Shown in pieces: positions 49,301 through 62,215 of a stretch of DNA of 64,000 nt. Both the position numbers and the translations under genes were made by a program. Within the stretch, counting starts at the first letter, position 1; each line of letters starts with the position of its first letter. Location of the stretch: NCBI GenBank assembly GCA_935421135.1, contig OW285192.1, positions 5,251,501 through 5,315,500 on the forward strand. Direction: 5' to 3'. The notes beneath the pieces were generated by a model, which was not told the DNA's origin, did not search any database, and was given only the letters and a program-made list of their open reading frames with translations. The DNA comes from Bugulina stolonifera (Eukaryota; Bryozoa; Gymnolaemata; Cheilostomatida; Bugulidae).

Positions 49301-51347
49301 CCGACACCATGTCGTCCCTTTTTGCCGGAAGTTTGTTATGTATATAAGGCAGAGCATTTTCTATTGTGAATCAGTTGTTGATTGCGCTTGAATAAAGCAA
49401 CATCTCCTAACTCAACCTACAGAGGCTTACTCTTTAGGCAAGTAACTCCACCTGAGAATCCTTTGGATTCAGTACGGCTCGAGTTCACCTCATCCTAGGC
49501 TAAGCATATCTCTATCTACCCCTTAGGCTTAGGCCGATCCCGGGTTCTAATGAACCTAGCGTCGGACTTAGGCTCTCAAGGTTAGATCTTCTTCACTACA
49601 CTCCCTTGGAGTCTAAACTCTACTAGATCTACGTCGGTCCTGTGCTCCAATGAGTCTCGGCATCGGCCTACGTCTAAGATAATCTACAATCTACACTATA
49701 AAGAGCACCCATAACTGTTCACTCTTTTATGTAATGAGCAGAAGGTACACTTGGTCGGCCTCTACCACCTTCCAAGCCCTTCACATACTTGTAGCCCTCG
49801 GCTCTCGTATGATCTAGCACTCCAAAACATTACAGTATTGTAGGGGATATGTATAGCTATTAATTCATATGCTGTATGAATAATATTTTTCACATAGCAT
49901 TGGAATTACCAGTTGATCTGCCTCTATCGATAGTTAATTACATAATTCGACTGACTCACTAGTAATTTCTGCATCAACCTCATAAGATTCCTGTATAGGC
50001 CTTAACTCCGCCTTCTTGAAATACCTAACGTCTAACTTTGCTGAGTCGTTAGGACTCGGTACAAGTGAAGTCAGTGTAAGATCCTCAAATCTATAGTACT
50101 GTAGATAGTGAAATATAAGACAAGTTTTACCAACAATGCAAATCACATAAACACATGTATGTGTCTGTATGTGGTGCATTAATCATATATTTACATCTCT
50201 AAAACCAGTTTAAGAAGTAGAACTATTAGATGAATGCACTGCACCTGCACCCCTTAAGGTAATACCTACTACGGTGTGTGTGTACACAGTGTAACCTCTG
50301 AACCCAAAGTTGTAACGTCACTAGTATACCTGATATATACAACGTAGACCTATATACCACTCTATATGATTGCTCATAATCAATTGATAATAAAAAGTTT
50401 TCCTATACTTGTTTTCAACTATTCAAATATGAAAAGAGGATAACTCCATGTGAATATCAATAGCTTATCAAATTGATGTAGCCTCTAGTTTGGCTCCATG
50501 CCAAAGAAGTTGTGCTGGATATCAAAGTACAAACACAGTAATGTATAAAAATCGACGTTTATCTATCTATTATGCATATATAGCCTAATACATATTACAT
50601 GTAAATATACAAATATAAATATTATAATTATAATATTCTATAAGCATACTGATAAGGCATAATATTATGAATCCTATTAGTATTTACACAATGAATTACT
50701 GAGGGGGGACTTACCTGATAGAGAACATAATTCATGTGATCAAGCAGATGATCCTGTGTGTACATAGCATAGTCGCCAGTACCTGTGTAGAGAATAAAAC
50801 AAGGGAGATTACTTCAAATATGTTACAAAGCTGGATGGACAAGATACAAGTAGTCGTATGCTAACCATTCAATATTTTACTTCAGTCGCATGTTGTACAT
50901 GCACATACTGATACAGTTAGTTGCACTGAATCAATCGGAAATGACCTTCCAACATCATACAGCATTATATTCAGCGGTTATATTGGATAAAAAAGGAGTG
51001 TGACTACAATTGAACATGTGCATGTACAGACTCTAGCAGACATAAGATAAAGAGAGGAAAACTACAGGTTATAAGTATTAGACTAACAAGTCCACAATAT
51101 TTGACTCATTGTTCTCATGGTACTCTATGTATGATCATTGAAACATGAGTCAAAGTATTAGATGTTGTTGTTGAAGTACATTGAATATCACTATGATACA
51201 ACTACTACAGTCATTACAATTATAGTGACAGCAGCAGCAGTAGTGTAGCAGCAGTGGTGTAGCAGCGGTAGTGTAGCAGCAGTAGTGTAGCAGCAGTAGT
51301 GTAGCAGCAGTAGTGTAGCAGCAGTAGTGTAGCAGCAGTAGTGTAGC

Positions 51348-51385
<38 letters not shown>

Positions 51386-54300
51386 CAGCAGTAGCAGTAG
51401 TAGTAGTAGCAGTAGCGGCAGTAGTGTAGCAGCAGCAGTAGTGTAGCAGTAGTAGTGTAGCAACAGTGTAGTGTAGCAGCAGTAGTGTAGCAGTAGTAGT
51501 GTAGCAGCGGCAGTAGTGTAGCAGTAGTGGTGTAGCAGCAGTAGTGTAGCAGTAGTGTAGCAGTAGTGTAGCAGCAGTAGTGTAGCAGCAGTAGTAGTAG
51601 TATTAGCAGTAGTAGTAGCAGCAGTAGCAGTAGTAGTAGTAGCAGTAGCGGCAGTAGTGTAGCAGCAGCAGTAGTGTAGCAGTAGTAGTGTAGCAACAGT
51701 GTAGTGTAGCAGCAGTAGTGTAGCAGTAGTGTAGCAGTAGTGTAGCAGCTGTAGTGTAGCAGCAGTGTAGTGTAGCAGCAGTAGTGTAGCAGCAGTAGTG
51801 TAGCAGTAGTGGTGTAGCAGCAGTAGTGTCGCAGTAGTGGTGTAGCAGTAGTAGTGTAGCAGTAGTGGTGTAGCAGCAGTAGGGTAGCAGTAGTGGTGTA
51901 GCAGCAGTAGTGTAGCAGTAGTAGTGTAGCAGCAGTAGTAGTGTAGCAGCAGTAGTGTAGCAGTAGTGGTGTAGCAGCAGTAGTGTAGCAGTAGTGGTGT
52001 AGCAGTAGTAGTAGTAGTATTAGCAGTAGTGTAGCAATAGTAGTAGCAGCAGTAGCAGTAGTAGTAGTAGTAGTAGTGGCAGTAGTGGCGAGAGTAGTGG
52101 CAAGAGTCAATCAGAGTAGTAGTGCATGTAGCAACATACCTGGTGGATAAGGGAGGACTTCATGGTCTGCACTCCAATCTTGAAGGAAAACGTGATGAAA
52201 TGCAACTCTATTTGTGCGAGAAAACTGCTCAAATGTAGCACGCTCGCCAAAGAAGGTCGCCAGCTACAAGATGAAAAACATTATATAGACTTCATGAGCT
52301 GAAATATATGTAACAAAAACATGTGGTACTCCCAAAGAACAGTATAACGCAATATTACCCGTTTTACTTTAGAGTTGTCCTCTCTGGCAAAGAGAGGACA
52401 ACTTTAAAACTGAAATGATATAAAATTGTCTGATGAGAATCCTGGTGTAACAGCAAAATTTATGCTTTTATACACATTATGCCAATAAAAATAATGAGCT
52501 ACATTTATAATAATATAGTGCAAGCATGGTAGGCATGTGTGGTGTATGTACTGTACATATCACCTGTGAACATGTACTTTATGCAATGCTACGTGGGTAG
52601 GAATACAATACTGTGTGGATAGGAACACACAATGAATACTGTACTACCATTACCTGCCAAGTGACTATAAAAACTTTCACTAACTGAAGGAGAAGCTTAA
52701 AGGGAAACTTTCTGGTGCTGGTCCATTTTTCACACGGAGTCTGGAAAAACCTGTTTAGGGAGTTCCTCAAGTCACTGATCTACACATAAAACATATTCAC
52801 ATGTATTGCTAATTTGCAGGGGTGGCTGTGGGGAAAGAGTTGTCCAGGAAGCCACAGCTGCCCATACAAAGGAAGAAGGAAGTTTTGCTACCTAAATACT
52901 CTTAGATATATAACACTCTCTCCCAGTACAACTAAAGCAGAACAAACAAAAACTAGAACACTCTCATAATAGATGCCCCGTCTACACTAGATACACGACT
53001 AATTATGGAATGAGTCAGAGCAAATTATATCTATTTCTGTTTTTAAGAATATGCAATCATGGACAATCCCAAACAATGTCTATCTAATCAGTCACCACTC
53101 CTCCCTCCCAGGAACCTAACATATAAAATACTAAAATCAATTAATCCATATGACTGTTATAAACTTTGGCACACAATTCTTTCTACAGAAGCAGCTTTTG
53201 ATCGAATAACAATATGTGGGTGCAGTTAACACTGTTAAAGGGGAAAATCACAAATTTTGAAGTGATTCTAAAGTGATAGTTCGAAATCTGGCGGTTCCTG
53301 ACGTCATTTCCACAAATATCAAAATCCGCGTTTTTATCCAAAAAATCGGATTAGCTGATTGGTCATGGGCGCATCCTTATTGGTAGTTTGAGATCTGCAG
53401 ATTTACACCGATATGCGAGGTGGTTAATATATGCCCCGTTAAAACCACTATGTTGCTATAGCCATGCTGTTTCAGGTAAGTTTGCGCATTCATGTCAGAC
53501 TTGTATTATAAACAGTAATGACAGGATGATATACAATTTTGTTACTTTATTACTATAGAAATATCTAGGAGCATACAGAATATTCCAAGTTATACCATCA
53601 TGTTCACATAATCACCTAACATGAATATCACTACGCATAATTATACTGACAGGTCAAGTTACATAGAGCTTCAAATACTTGTATATGTAGGCTCTCGCAT
53701 CCAACATTTACCTACCCTTCAGCTCTGATTCCAACTGAAAAAATGTTTATTTTCACCAGGCAAATACGGCAATGCATGTACCTGCTTTGTGACAGATAAG
53801 ATAATGTTTCCCAGTATACAGGCAGAGCACACACATCTAGAGCTATAACAAGTAGTACAGGTACTATACACGGGTAACGGGGCATAACTCTCAATGATAC
53901 AAAAGCATGATGACTGTGTCACGATTTACTGAACACACTGTCCAGCAAACCGTGGGCACAGTCAACATATATATAATATTGTCATAATTGAGAGTTATGC
54001 CGCCCTGCAGCCCATGGTACTACCTGCATTTATAAATACTGTCTCACACACATTTATATTTAAGAAAGGCATTACCTCGTTATTGGAAACTTTACTAGAA
54101 CTTCGAACTTTTACTTTCAGTAAATCTCCGTTCTCGATTGCTTCATCAATCTCCTCAGTCGAGCGACCTTCGAGTTGAATTGGGTTTGATGACAGTCTGA
54201 TAGCAGCACGTTTCTTATATCTGGACGAGTAACGGAGTTGACTCATACGTGCATGGCCTCCATTTTGTTGACCTAAACATAAGATGATCATCTGAGTGTA

Positions 54301-54984
54301 CCAGTATATGTACATGAATAATTTAAATGCACTAATTTTACTTCCCACTTTTGACTAAAGAAATCTGCAATGATTTCAGTTTGGGATCAGAAAGGTGCCA
54401 TCACTGACTGGCTCAGCCTGGTAAAGCAGCCAAGGAACACAGGAGCATTACAAGGTTGAATGCCCTTTCTAACACCACCTTCTTTGAGGGAATCAAACGT
54501 GGTACCGCCATTAAAATCCGAAGTACTAACACCTAAGCTACGACTGCTTCCTGAAGAATGGAGTTTGAATTCCATTCAACTGGTTTCCACGGCGAGTCCA
54601 GCTTGAAACATTATAAAGTGTCAGCAGACACTCTTAATCTTTGTCACAAAAGCTGCGTTGACACCCCAAGAGGGTTGTCCTGCGATGGTGAATGAGAATA
54701 TCCAAATGAGATACTCACTAATGCTTTCTACCTGGAAACTGGAAACTATAGATTTACAGTGGCCAACACATTTTTCTTGCTAATTATTATTTTTCATCTA
54801 TCAGTACCGACGTGGAACAGAAAATACTGAACAGGAAATGTATAATCTAAATAGAGCATTATCCAATATTTACTACAAATAAGCAACAGGTACACTTACT
54901 TCTAGCACCATCTTGTGGAGCGTCTCTATCCAAACCATTTACCATTTGCTCCAGAGGATCAGAACTTCCTGCCCTTGAGTTCAT
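43325..54984 (-). CDS. MCOLN: Mucolipin (TRPML) cation channel B
   Basis: Sixteen coding exons join in phase to 702 residues (5' to 3'): 54900-54984, 54076-54272, 52654-52779, 52140-52263, 50715-50782, 49960-50098, 48489-48627, 47981-48092, 47159-47276, 46716-46831, 46149-46298, 45838-45966, 45322-45444, 44708-44920, 44027-44230, 43325-43390. Seen: a basic N-tail (RYKKRAAIR), span 1, a luminal loop with four Cys (261, 275, 324, 355) and N-glycosylation sequons (NAT, NRT), spans 2-6, GWIVLGPYN, the filter LFSLINGDEIYATM (about 553-566) and a Cys-rich RPFLCCLEKC tail. Family knowledge: PI(3,5)P2-gated endolysosomal cation channel. All intron phases match gene A, and eleven exons (3-6 and 9-14, plus exon 12 in this numbering) have equal length, so the two arose by tandem duplication. 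The filter is canonical here, so B is the better orthologue candidate. Confidence 0.95.
43715..44050 (-). repeat. 31-bp array duplicating the mucolipin B exon-15 donor
   Basis: On the minus strand, units read GTAACAGTACAGAG|GTAAGTACTG. The real exon end is ...GTAACAGTAGACAG|GTAAGTACTG at 44027. Donor copies sit at exactly 31-bp steps (ACTTACC or its variant at 44021, 43990, 43959, 43928, 43897, 43866, 43835, 43804), plus diverged copies near 43758 and 43717. One copy (43866) has lost the GT (now AT). Confidence 0.94.
45090..45235. repeat. G-rich GGGGGGAGTGGTG minisatellite in mucolipin B intron 13
   Basis: Tandem units with G runs of 5-7 lie on the plus strand, the template strand of mucolipin B. 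The density of G runs gives strong G-quadruplex potential in DNA. Confidence 0.92.
47455..47902 (+). mobile_element. tRNA-derived SINE in mucolipin B intron 8
   Basis: The 5' head has an A-box-like TGGCTTAGGGGTTAGAA (about 47466) and a perfect B-box GGTTCGAATCCC (47498-47509). A non-tRNA body follows. The whole is flanked by a 15-bp direct repeat TTTAGTGTGATCAAC (47440-47454 and 47903-47917), the signature of LINE-mediated insertion. It is in antisense orientation to the host gene. Confidence 0.85.
48655..48712. repeat. ACAACCGTT/ACAACCGCT short array
   Basis: Six units of about 9 bases in mucolipin B intron 6, roughly 30 bases upstream (minus strand) of the exon 48489-48627 acceptor. Confidence 0.8.
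49137..49834 (+). mobile_element. Candidate solo LTR in mucolipin B intron 6
   Basis: Starts TGTAACTACG and ends CATTACA. Contains CCGACC/GGTCGG motifs, a TATA box (GTATATAAGG, about 49338) and GAATAAAGC (about 49390), giving the U3-R-U5 order expected of an LTR. No target duplication was seen. It resembles 33885-34331 in order and motif content and lies in antisense orientation to the host gene. Confidence 0.45.
51228..52110. repeat. GTAGCA/GTAGTGTAGCAGCA array in mucolipin B intron 4
   Basis: About 0.9 kb of mixed GTAGTA, GTAGCA and GTAGTGTAGCAGCA units with internal higher-order copies: the run around 51360-51480 recurs around 51590-51710. It starts about 30 bases inside the intron after the donor at 52139. 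Leu/Tyr/Thr-rich frames through it are not genes. Confidence 0.93.
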
Positions 54985-57522
54985 GTTTGCGTTATCACAA
55001 GGTCTTGGGTAGTGGGGGTGGACACTACTTCAGTAAGATGGTGCGTACTGATGCAAGTGATAGATGACCGTCTGACTGTGAATTACTCTCAGCCAATGGA
55101 CGGTTTACTCGTCAATACATATGTATAGGATAGTTAGTGACACAGCTGAACTTCCCTATTAAAGTGAGAAAATAGACTGGGCTCAGCACATGCAGACATG
55201 TAAATAGAATCATCAGACTATATATAGAGAGACTAAATGACAATACAATGCAGTACAAACAAAGATAGAGAGATAAGAACAGTGAATAGATAATAAAGTC
55301 ATGTAGTGATTAAAAGTGCTAAGTTTACAGTAGGCCTACTACCAGCTGATAATATCATTGTTAGGTTGTTTCCACAGTGTAGAAACCAGATACAAAATAA
55401 TTACAAATTGTATACATACATGTATGTTGTTTATTTTAGCAGATTTACATCCTTCCAGAAATTTTCAAGTTTGTAAGTCAGAATTTACCTCAGTGTATAG
55501 GTCGACACCTGATATAAGTAGATTTAATTAGTTTATCAATTTTTATGCTATTCCATGTGAGTAAGAAAGGTCACATTGTGGATGATAGTCTCCTTTTGAT
55601 ACGTCACACAAATCCTTGCCATTGGATAAATCGAATACTAATAATAAATATTATGTTATGGTGTTTACTTTTTTGCTGTAGGTGCTACACTCACCATAAT
55701 ATTATCTGCTATCTGTCATTTGTGATAAAAACAGTCCAAAAGGAAAACAGATGTTGACAAGATGATAGCTGTCTGATAAGATATGGTGAGAACAGCAGAG
55801 CCCCTTCTCCATATCACCACTCTTTTATGGCACAGAAATTCAGAGAGTGTTGAAATAGTACCACTACTGAACTGGGACCCATATGGCGTGATGTGGGATT
55901 GTTTTCACCTGTTGACAGGTGACACATGGTGCTTGGTAAAAGTATCATAGGAAAACTTGAATTGCTCAACTCCACCCAACAAACAATCCAGTTTCCAACT
56001 AGCATATTTATATAGCAACACTTCCATTTGCTATGATGTAGGCGTAGGTATATGGGATCTGGTCATGCAGATCCATGAATGGTCATCTATAACACTCAGG
56101 TGTTATTGCTGTGTATTGCTAAAAGACAGTTAAGAAAACTAGCCTGGAGTTGTGGAGTATTAACTTCATCACCTCCGGCAAATTTATACAACCGAAGTTA
56201 GTTTAGACTTTAGTCACACTTTTTATGCCTGAAAACTCATTTGTAAGCACGGCAGTCAAACACTAGCTCAGTAAAACATGAGCTGAATGTCATGAAATGG
56301 TTTGGACAAGAACTTGTATCAAATACAGTACAGCAATACTGAAGTAGGAGGGGATAACTCCGACAAGGTGGCACATTCCCTAGTGATGACATGTTGACCT
56401 GTTAATTAACTATTACACATTTTATTCTTATTTGCCAACATAGCCTATAAGGTAGTAGAACCAATATTGAATACAGGTGTATACACAATCCATTGGACTA
56501 ACATATTAGAGGTCCCTGGAGGGCATAATTGTGCCTTTAAGAGCCCTCAAACTAACTTCTATATACATGCACTACCTCATCATCTTTAGGGTCAAATTAA
56601 ATAACCTTACAAGATATTATTAGCAATGCAGGTTTCATACATTGCAATCTCACTTATGATATGAATATTAACAGTACCATAGCAGCCCAGTAGCTGTAGA
56701 AATCACCACTATAACACATGCACAAACGTTACAATAAGAACTTTATTATGGTTGACAGTTACAGAAAGTGTAAAATAATATTAGCCAGCTAGAATCGGAG
56801 GCTAGGGCTCAGCACCCCATTTATATGTTGCTACTAAAACAGCATGTAAAAGTAATGGATAGGCAGCAGTTCAGAAAAATATTGATAAAAACAACATACT
56901 ATAATACGTAAATGCAGGTGATTTATTCCCCCTACCATGATGTACTACTAATTACTTATAGAAAAAATCAGAGACTCCAACATGACTATAAGAGAATCAC
57001 CTAAGGAAGAAATAATACCATTTCACAACCGATATTATTATTCAGTAAATAGCCAACCACAGTTCTGTTCAATCAGGGTTAGTGATTCCCCCCAAAGAGA
57101 AGTAGGAAGATATGTAAAGCTTTTCAAGCTAAAAATCTTTAGCCTTATGTACAATCTCAGTTATTCTAACAAAGCAAAAACTTATATTTTTGTCAAAATT
57201 CGTAAAAAATTAAAGAGCTGTTGGTTAGCTGTAATTTATATCCCCTTTTGCTGCTCCTAAGGCAGCCCGGCAGTTATAACTACAATGATACACAAGTCTC
57301 TACTATCTAGTACGGTACTAAGGAAACCAGTCAAGAGATGAGAAATCAGCAGAAGTAAACTAAACTAAACCAACCTTCTATCTATAGCAATGTGTATATA
57401 TGTGTAGGGCTGTGTGTATGTGTAGGACTGTGTGTATATGTGTAGGACTGTGTGTGTATATATACTCATATGTGTAGAGTGTGTAGAGGGTGTGGATGAA
57501 TGGATGTATGAGGTAGTTGGTG
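54985..57522. other. Region between mucolipin B and guanylate kinase
   Basis: It contains the presumed promoter of mucolipin B (a GC-richer patch about 55000-55030), but no TATA box or exon could be supported. Near 57395-57490 is a short TGTGTATATGTGTAGGACTG repeat of about four units. Confidence 0.45.
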
Positions 57523-60500
57523 TTACAGTGAACCATTTAGATTGGCCAGTACATCTTCAGCATCCTGTATACAAATACATCAGTAGACCATAGAATTAAA
57601 ACATGGGGAGTTAATCCCATGCAGTAAACAATCAATACATCCCATATACATGTATATAATATAATATCAAGGTCAAGGGTGAATATGTGAACCTTGGCAG
57701 GAACACTATGACAGAATATACAACTGAATAAACGGTGAATACTGGTGTAACTTAGAATATTGCAATAATCTTTCTTCTTCAACAAAATTCTACAATTTTG
57801 AAGATTTTGTTCGTTTTAAATCTCAACACAATACAATCAACATATAGCCATATTTTGCTACCAATATAATATATACAGTGAAACCCAGGAACTAAATGTT
57901 ACATATCATGTGATGATGTTACATGACTGGTACGTACCCCAGTGGCCAGCAAATACAAACTCACCTTGCTTAGTATTCCTTTAAACTCCTTATACGCTTC
58001 ATCAACATCATCATTCACTATTTTATGATCGTATGAGCCTTCAATACGAGCTGCAAATAAATCAGTATTAAAAGTTTAAGTCGAGATTAAAAACAACAAT
58101 GGCTGCCCTGCTACTTTTTCACATTTGATAACAAATGAACTCTATGGGTTATATAACATCATACTCATGCTGTTGATTTACTCAGTTGTGTACATATATA
58201 TAATGTAAACAGTTAACATATACCAGTGTTTATACTTACAATACTCTAGTTCTCGTTCTGCTATGACAAGACGTCTCTGCAAGCTATCGTCTGTTTCAGA
58301 TCCACGACCTCTCAATCTCTCTTCCTGTTGACAGTGAATGTATAACATGTACACATACATACAGAGTAATACAAGTTTGCATATTAATACATAACATGTA
58401 GGCCTACATACACAGCTGTAGGGACATGTATATCCATGTAAAACATGTAGTTTGGGAGTTGTCTGATCCTGGATAGAGAGATGATAACTCCAGCAAATTG
58501 TATTACACTACCATGTATTGCATGCCATAAAAGCAGAAATGTTTAGGTGAGTTTGCTAACCCTAGAGCCTTTTGGGATAGAAATATTTAGCAAGTTTGGC
58601 CTAGAGTAAAATCTGTTTAAGTCCCAAAGTTAATGTTTAAGCATATTTCGGCATTAGAAACACGTTTGGCTAAGCTGTAGGTTTACTCAGATTTAAACCC
58701 CACTTACATACAGTACAAAACTACAGCTCACTCCTATATAGTGCAGTAAGCCCACCTGTGAGGTAAAGTAATTAAAATTGCTAAAAAATCCTCTGATTAA
58801 GCTCCTACTCTAGGCTACTTACCAATTATGTTACTACGTGCTGCTTTGTAAAATATTCAACTATGTATCATATAGCTATATAGCTGCATGTATGGTCTGT
58901 TTAAACCAGAAATTATATAAATCATTTGAAAGCAGAATTTGATAGCAATGGGTATGATCTGCTTTTAGGGTATCTGTAAATTGTTGAAATGTAAATAGGC
59001 ATACAATTCTATACAGAGCCCTTTATAATGTCGATGTGTTCTGAATAATTTTACATGTAGACATTAACAATACACCGGTAGATTGGAGCAGAACGTAGTA
59101 AACTGATGACACCGTAACATGTAACAAGATAGCTAAAAGGTAATTAGATTGATAGTAATTAACTAGTATTAGTAACACAGCTGACAACACCAGAATATAG
59201 TATTGCCAGACATTGTATTGATTTTGTAGCTACAGGAATCATTAAATATAATAATCTATTATGCATCATACATGTAGCCTACATAAAATATAATATACAA
59301 CAAGCATTATATAAATTAGTTAATCTATACATTAGGCTATATTATAGTGCACACCAGTTTACTTATTACACAATATACTTGCACTTACTAGAGCTGCAAT
59401 GCTAGGGGGTTGTATAAAGATGTATCTAGGGTCGAGTTGAGTTTTCTTAATACTCTTCACACCTTCGCTGTCAATATCCAGTATACAGATCTTCCCGGTC
59501 TTAGCAACAGCATCTACGGCAGCAATGCTGCCAGATAAACAAACAAACTGTTAGTATATCTTGAAACACAAGATTTTAATCCAAGTAAATATAAGTCAAC
59601 CACTAATGGTAGGTTCTTGTGGGAAGTCTGAGACCTTAGGATGTAGTAAACAGCTAAAGCAAGTAACTGAATATAAGAATGATAATTTTATGGAATATTT
59701 TTCTAGGGATTTAACAGTTGAATAACCTGACTTAACCCAATAAGACAGAGCCTAAAGCAATGTGCACAGGCTATGGTCTATGGCTATTTTTAGACTACTG
59801 TATATTGATTCAAACCAAAAATCACACTTTTTGTACACTTTATTGTGATAACAAGCAAACTATATGCATATCATATTTATTACTTTCATAGTTGCACTTT
59901 GGTTATATAAACATACAATGTACAAGCATATAAAAATATCAACATAGCGATGAGAGAGCATACAGGAACAATGTGCTATCTAACAATATAAGTTGGTATT
60001 TATGGCATAAGAAGCCGTAAAAGTATGTTTATGTTGGTATCGGAAGAGTTTGAAGTGCAAGAACAAAGGTCTACTCTTGGATACACTACAGGAATGGAGA
60101 GTAACTGTTTATAGCATAAGCAGGAAGTGCAGCAAAACTAAAACAGCATGGGTGAAGGTCAAAGTGGAATACTTGTTGCTTACCCACTTAACCTCTATCT
60201 GCGTGGGTACAATGTACCCACATACACTACCTGTCCTACCCACCCAAAGGTACCCCCCCCCCCCACCCCATAGACACGACGTACTTGTAGCCTACATGTA
60301 CCCACCCGCCAATAGGGACAATGTACATGTACCCTCCCCATAAACTACCCCCCCCAACCTCACTCACCTCGTACCATACAGGTTCTTAGAATATTCTGCT
60401 GTTTCTATAAACTCATTGTTAGCTATGGCCTTCTCCATTTCCTCTCTGCTTACAAAATGGTAATCTGAAAGTACAATCAAATGAAAAAAAATATATATAT

Positions 60501-62215
60501 ATTTTAATAACCGATTCTACAACTGATTGATAGTAACGAATGCAATGCTATATTACTGGTGAAATCTCAAATTGAAATGTACAACTTCTTCGCAAACAAC
60601 TGGCCTAGTCATAGTATACTATTGATTTGGGAGACACGGTTGCCAAAACCATATGATATTGATATAGCCCAATATGTAACACTTGTATAAATGTAAATGT
60701 AATGTAAATTGTTTGTAACATTTGTAAATTTGTCTTTTTCGAATGATAGTTGGAGTCAACAGTCCTAAATATTAAATTAACAGACACAAAGGTGAAACAA
60801 AAAAAGGTAGCCTAGTATATAATAGGCTATTATGGAGACCCTGTAAGTTGTAGGCCTTAGAAATAATAGACTTGGAATTTTTAAACACAGTTCCAATACT
60901 GCCAGTTGGCGAAAGATAAAAAACAAATAACCACTTACCGACAGCGTTTTGTTCGCCCTGACGTGGTTGACGAGTGGTGTGCGAGACACTGAACCCAAAG
61001 GCTCCCGGGTATTCCTCCATTATACGTTTAGTGAGTGTACTTTTACCAGAGCCAGATGGGCCACTGACAACCACAGGACGGGGCATAGTTATTGTAGAGA
61101 TGCAGCGTCTGGCAAAACCGGCAACTCGGACACAAATAAGTTCTGCAACATACAAATAAATTGGGTTAAACTTGAGCCATGACAGGTGATATTGTTTAGC
61201 TAGTCAAAGGAAAAATATATTCTAAATTGTACTTTCAGCCTAACAGAGCCTGATACCCTAGTCACAACTATTGCTAGAAACATTTACAGAGCAAGGATAG
61301 CAGTGACAGGTTTAAAACATTTCTAAAAATTGAAGCATAGGTGCGACCCTGTGTGCTAACAATTGAACGATTTTTTCAAGAAATTTTTTAAGTACAAATC
61401 TACGAATTTTCAAAAAATGTTGATGGAAAAATAACCTTTGAAAATATAAAATTTTAAATATCCAGATGCGAACAATTTCCTTACATTCAAACACCTTCAA
61501 TGAGATGATAGTCAAACAAACTAATGCCCTCTTGGCTTAGACTAAATACAGCTAAATCAATAGCTTATATAATGAGATTAGTTGACTATTAAATTTACTG
61601 GTGTAATTACAAGCTGCATTAGTATCTCTACTAATGGCATATATATGAAATCAATATCTTAATTTAACTAAATGTTTATTTAATATTACTTACTATCATG
61701 GTGAGAAGAAATAAAATATAAATATATATAATATCCTAAATGTGCTTACATAGTATTGCAAACACTAAAACATGAAATAGCAAAGTTACATTTGATGTTC
61801 ATTTCATGCTAAATATTGATTAGAACTGGGGGATGGGTGATTGTCAAACATTTAATGTAGGCCTAATTAGAAGTATAGTATTATACTTAATCGCCCATCC
61901 CATCCCGACCTAGGATAGTAATACTTATACACGTATTAATTATATATAATGTAGTGCCCACAGGTGCAGGCAAAGGTATAGCAGCTGTCTAATACTAAGG
62001 CACACACTGAAATGACGACTAAAGGTAGAGCTTGTAAACTTATAATAATATGATGCATTGAGGCAGGAAGTACATGTGAAGGGGGGGGGGGGGGGGGTCA
62101 CTCTTCCAAACAAACGATTGGCATGGTAGGATATCACACTACGTAGCCTATATATGCAACAGGAAGGTACACCATGCCATTATTTAGAACTAAGTTTACC
62201 TGAAGCTTTTAACAT
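57523..62215 (-). CDS. GUK1: Guanylate kinase with presequence-like N-terminus
   Basis: Seven coding exons join in phase to 222 residues (5' to 3'): 62200-62215, 60939-61142, 60368-60464, 59389-59527, 58240-58324, 57965-58050, 57523-57564. The P-loop GPSGSGKST follows [21 protein letters not shown] is the GMP-binding segment, the YHFVSREEM and [10 protein letters not shown] stretches continue the NMP-binding domain, and [14 protein letters not shown] and IFIQPPS match the core strands. Reaction known for the family: ATP + GMP to ADP + GDP. From the internal Met (61086) the protein is 198 residues, the usual cytosolic length. The 24 residues upstream (including [12 protein letters not shown]) are Arg-rich and free of acids after Glu6, resembling a mitochondrial presequence. 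The tiny first exon is inferred from phase and splice sites only. Confidence 0.93.

Noticed and set aside
51191..52110. Leu/Tyr/Thr-rich minus-strand frames
   Set aside because: Product of the GTAGCA microsatellite-like array in mucolipin B intron 4.
53230..53470. Possible MITE in mucolipin B intron 2 (GTTAAAGGGGAAAATC ... CCCCGTTAAAAC)
   Set aside because: The inverted ends are imperfect and no target duplication is visible.
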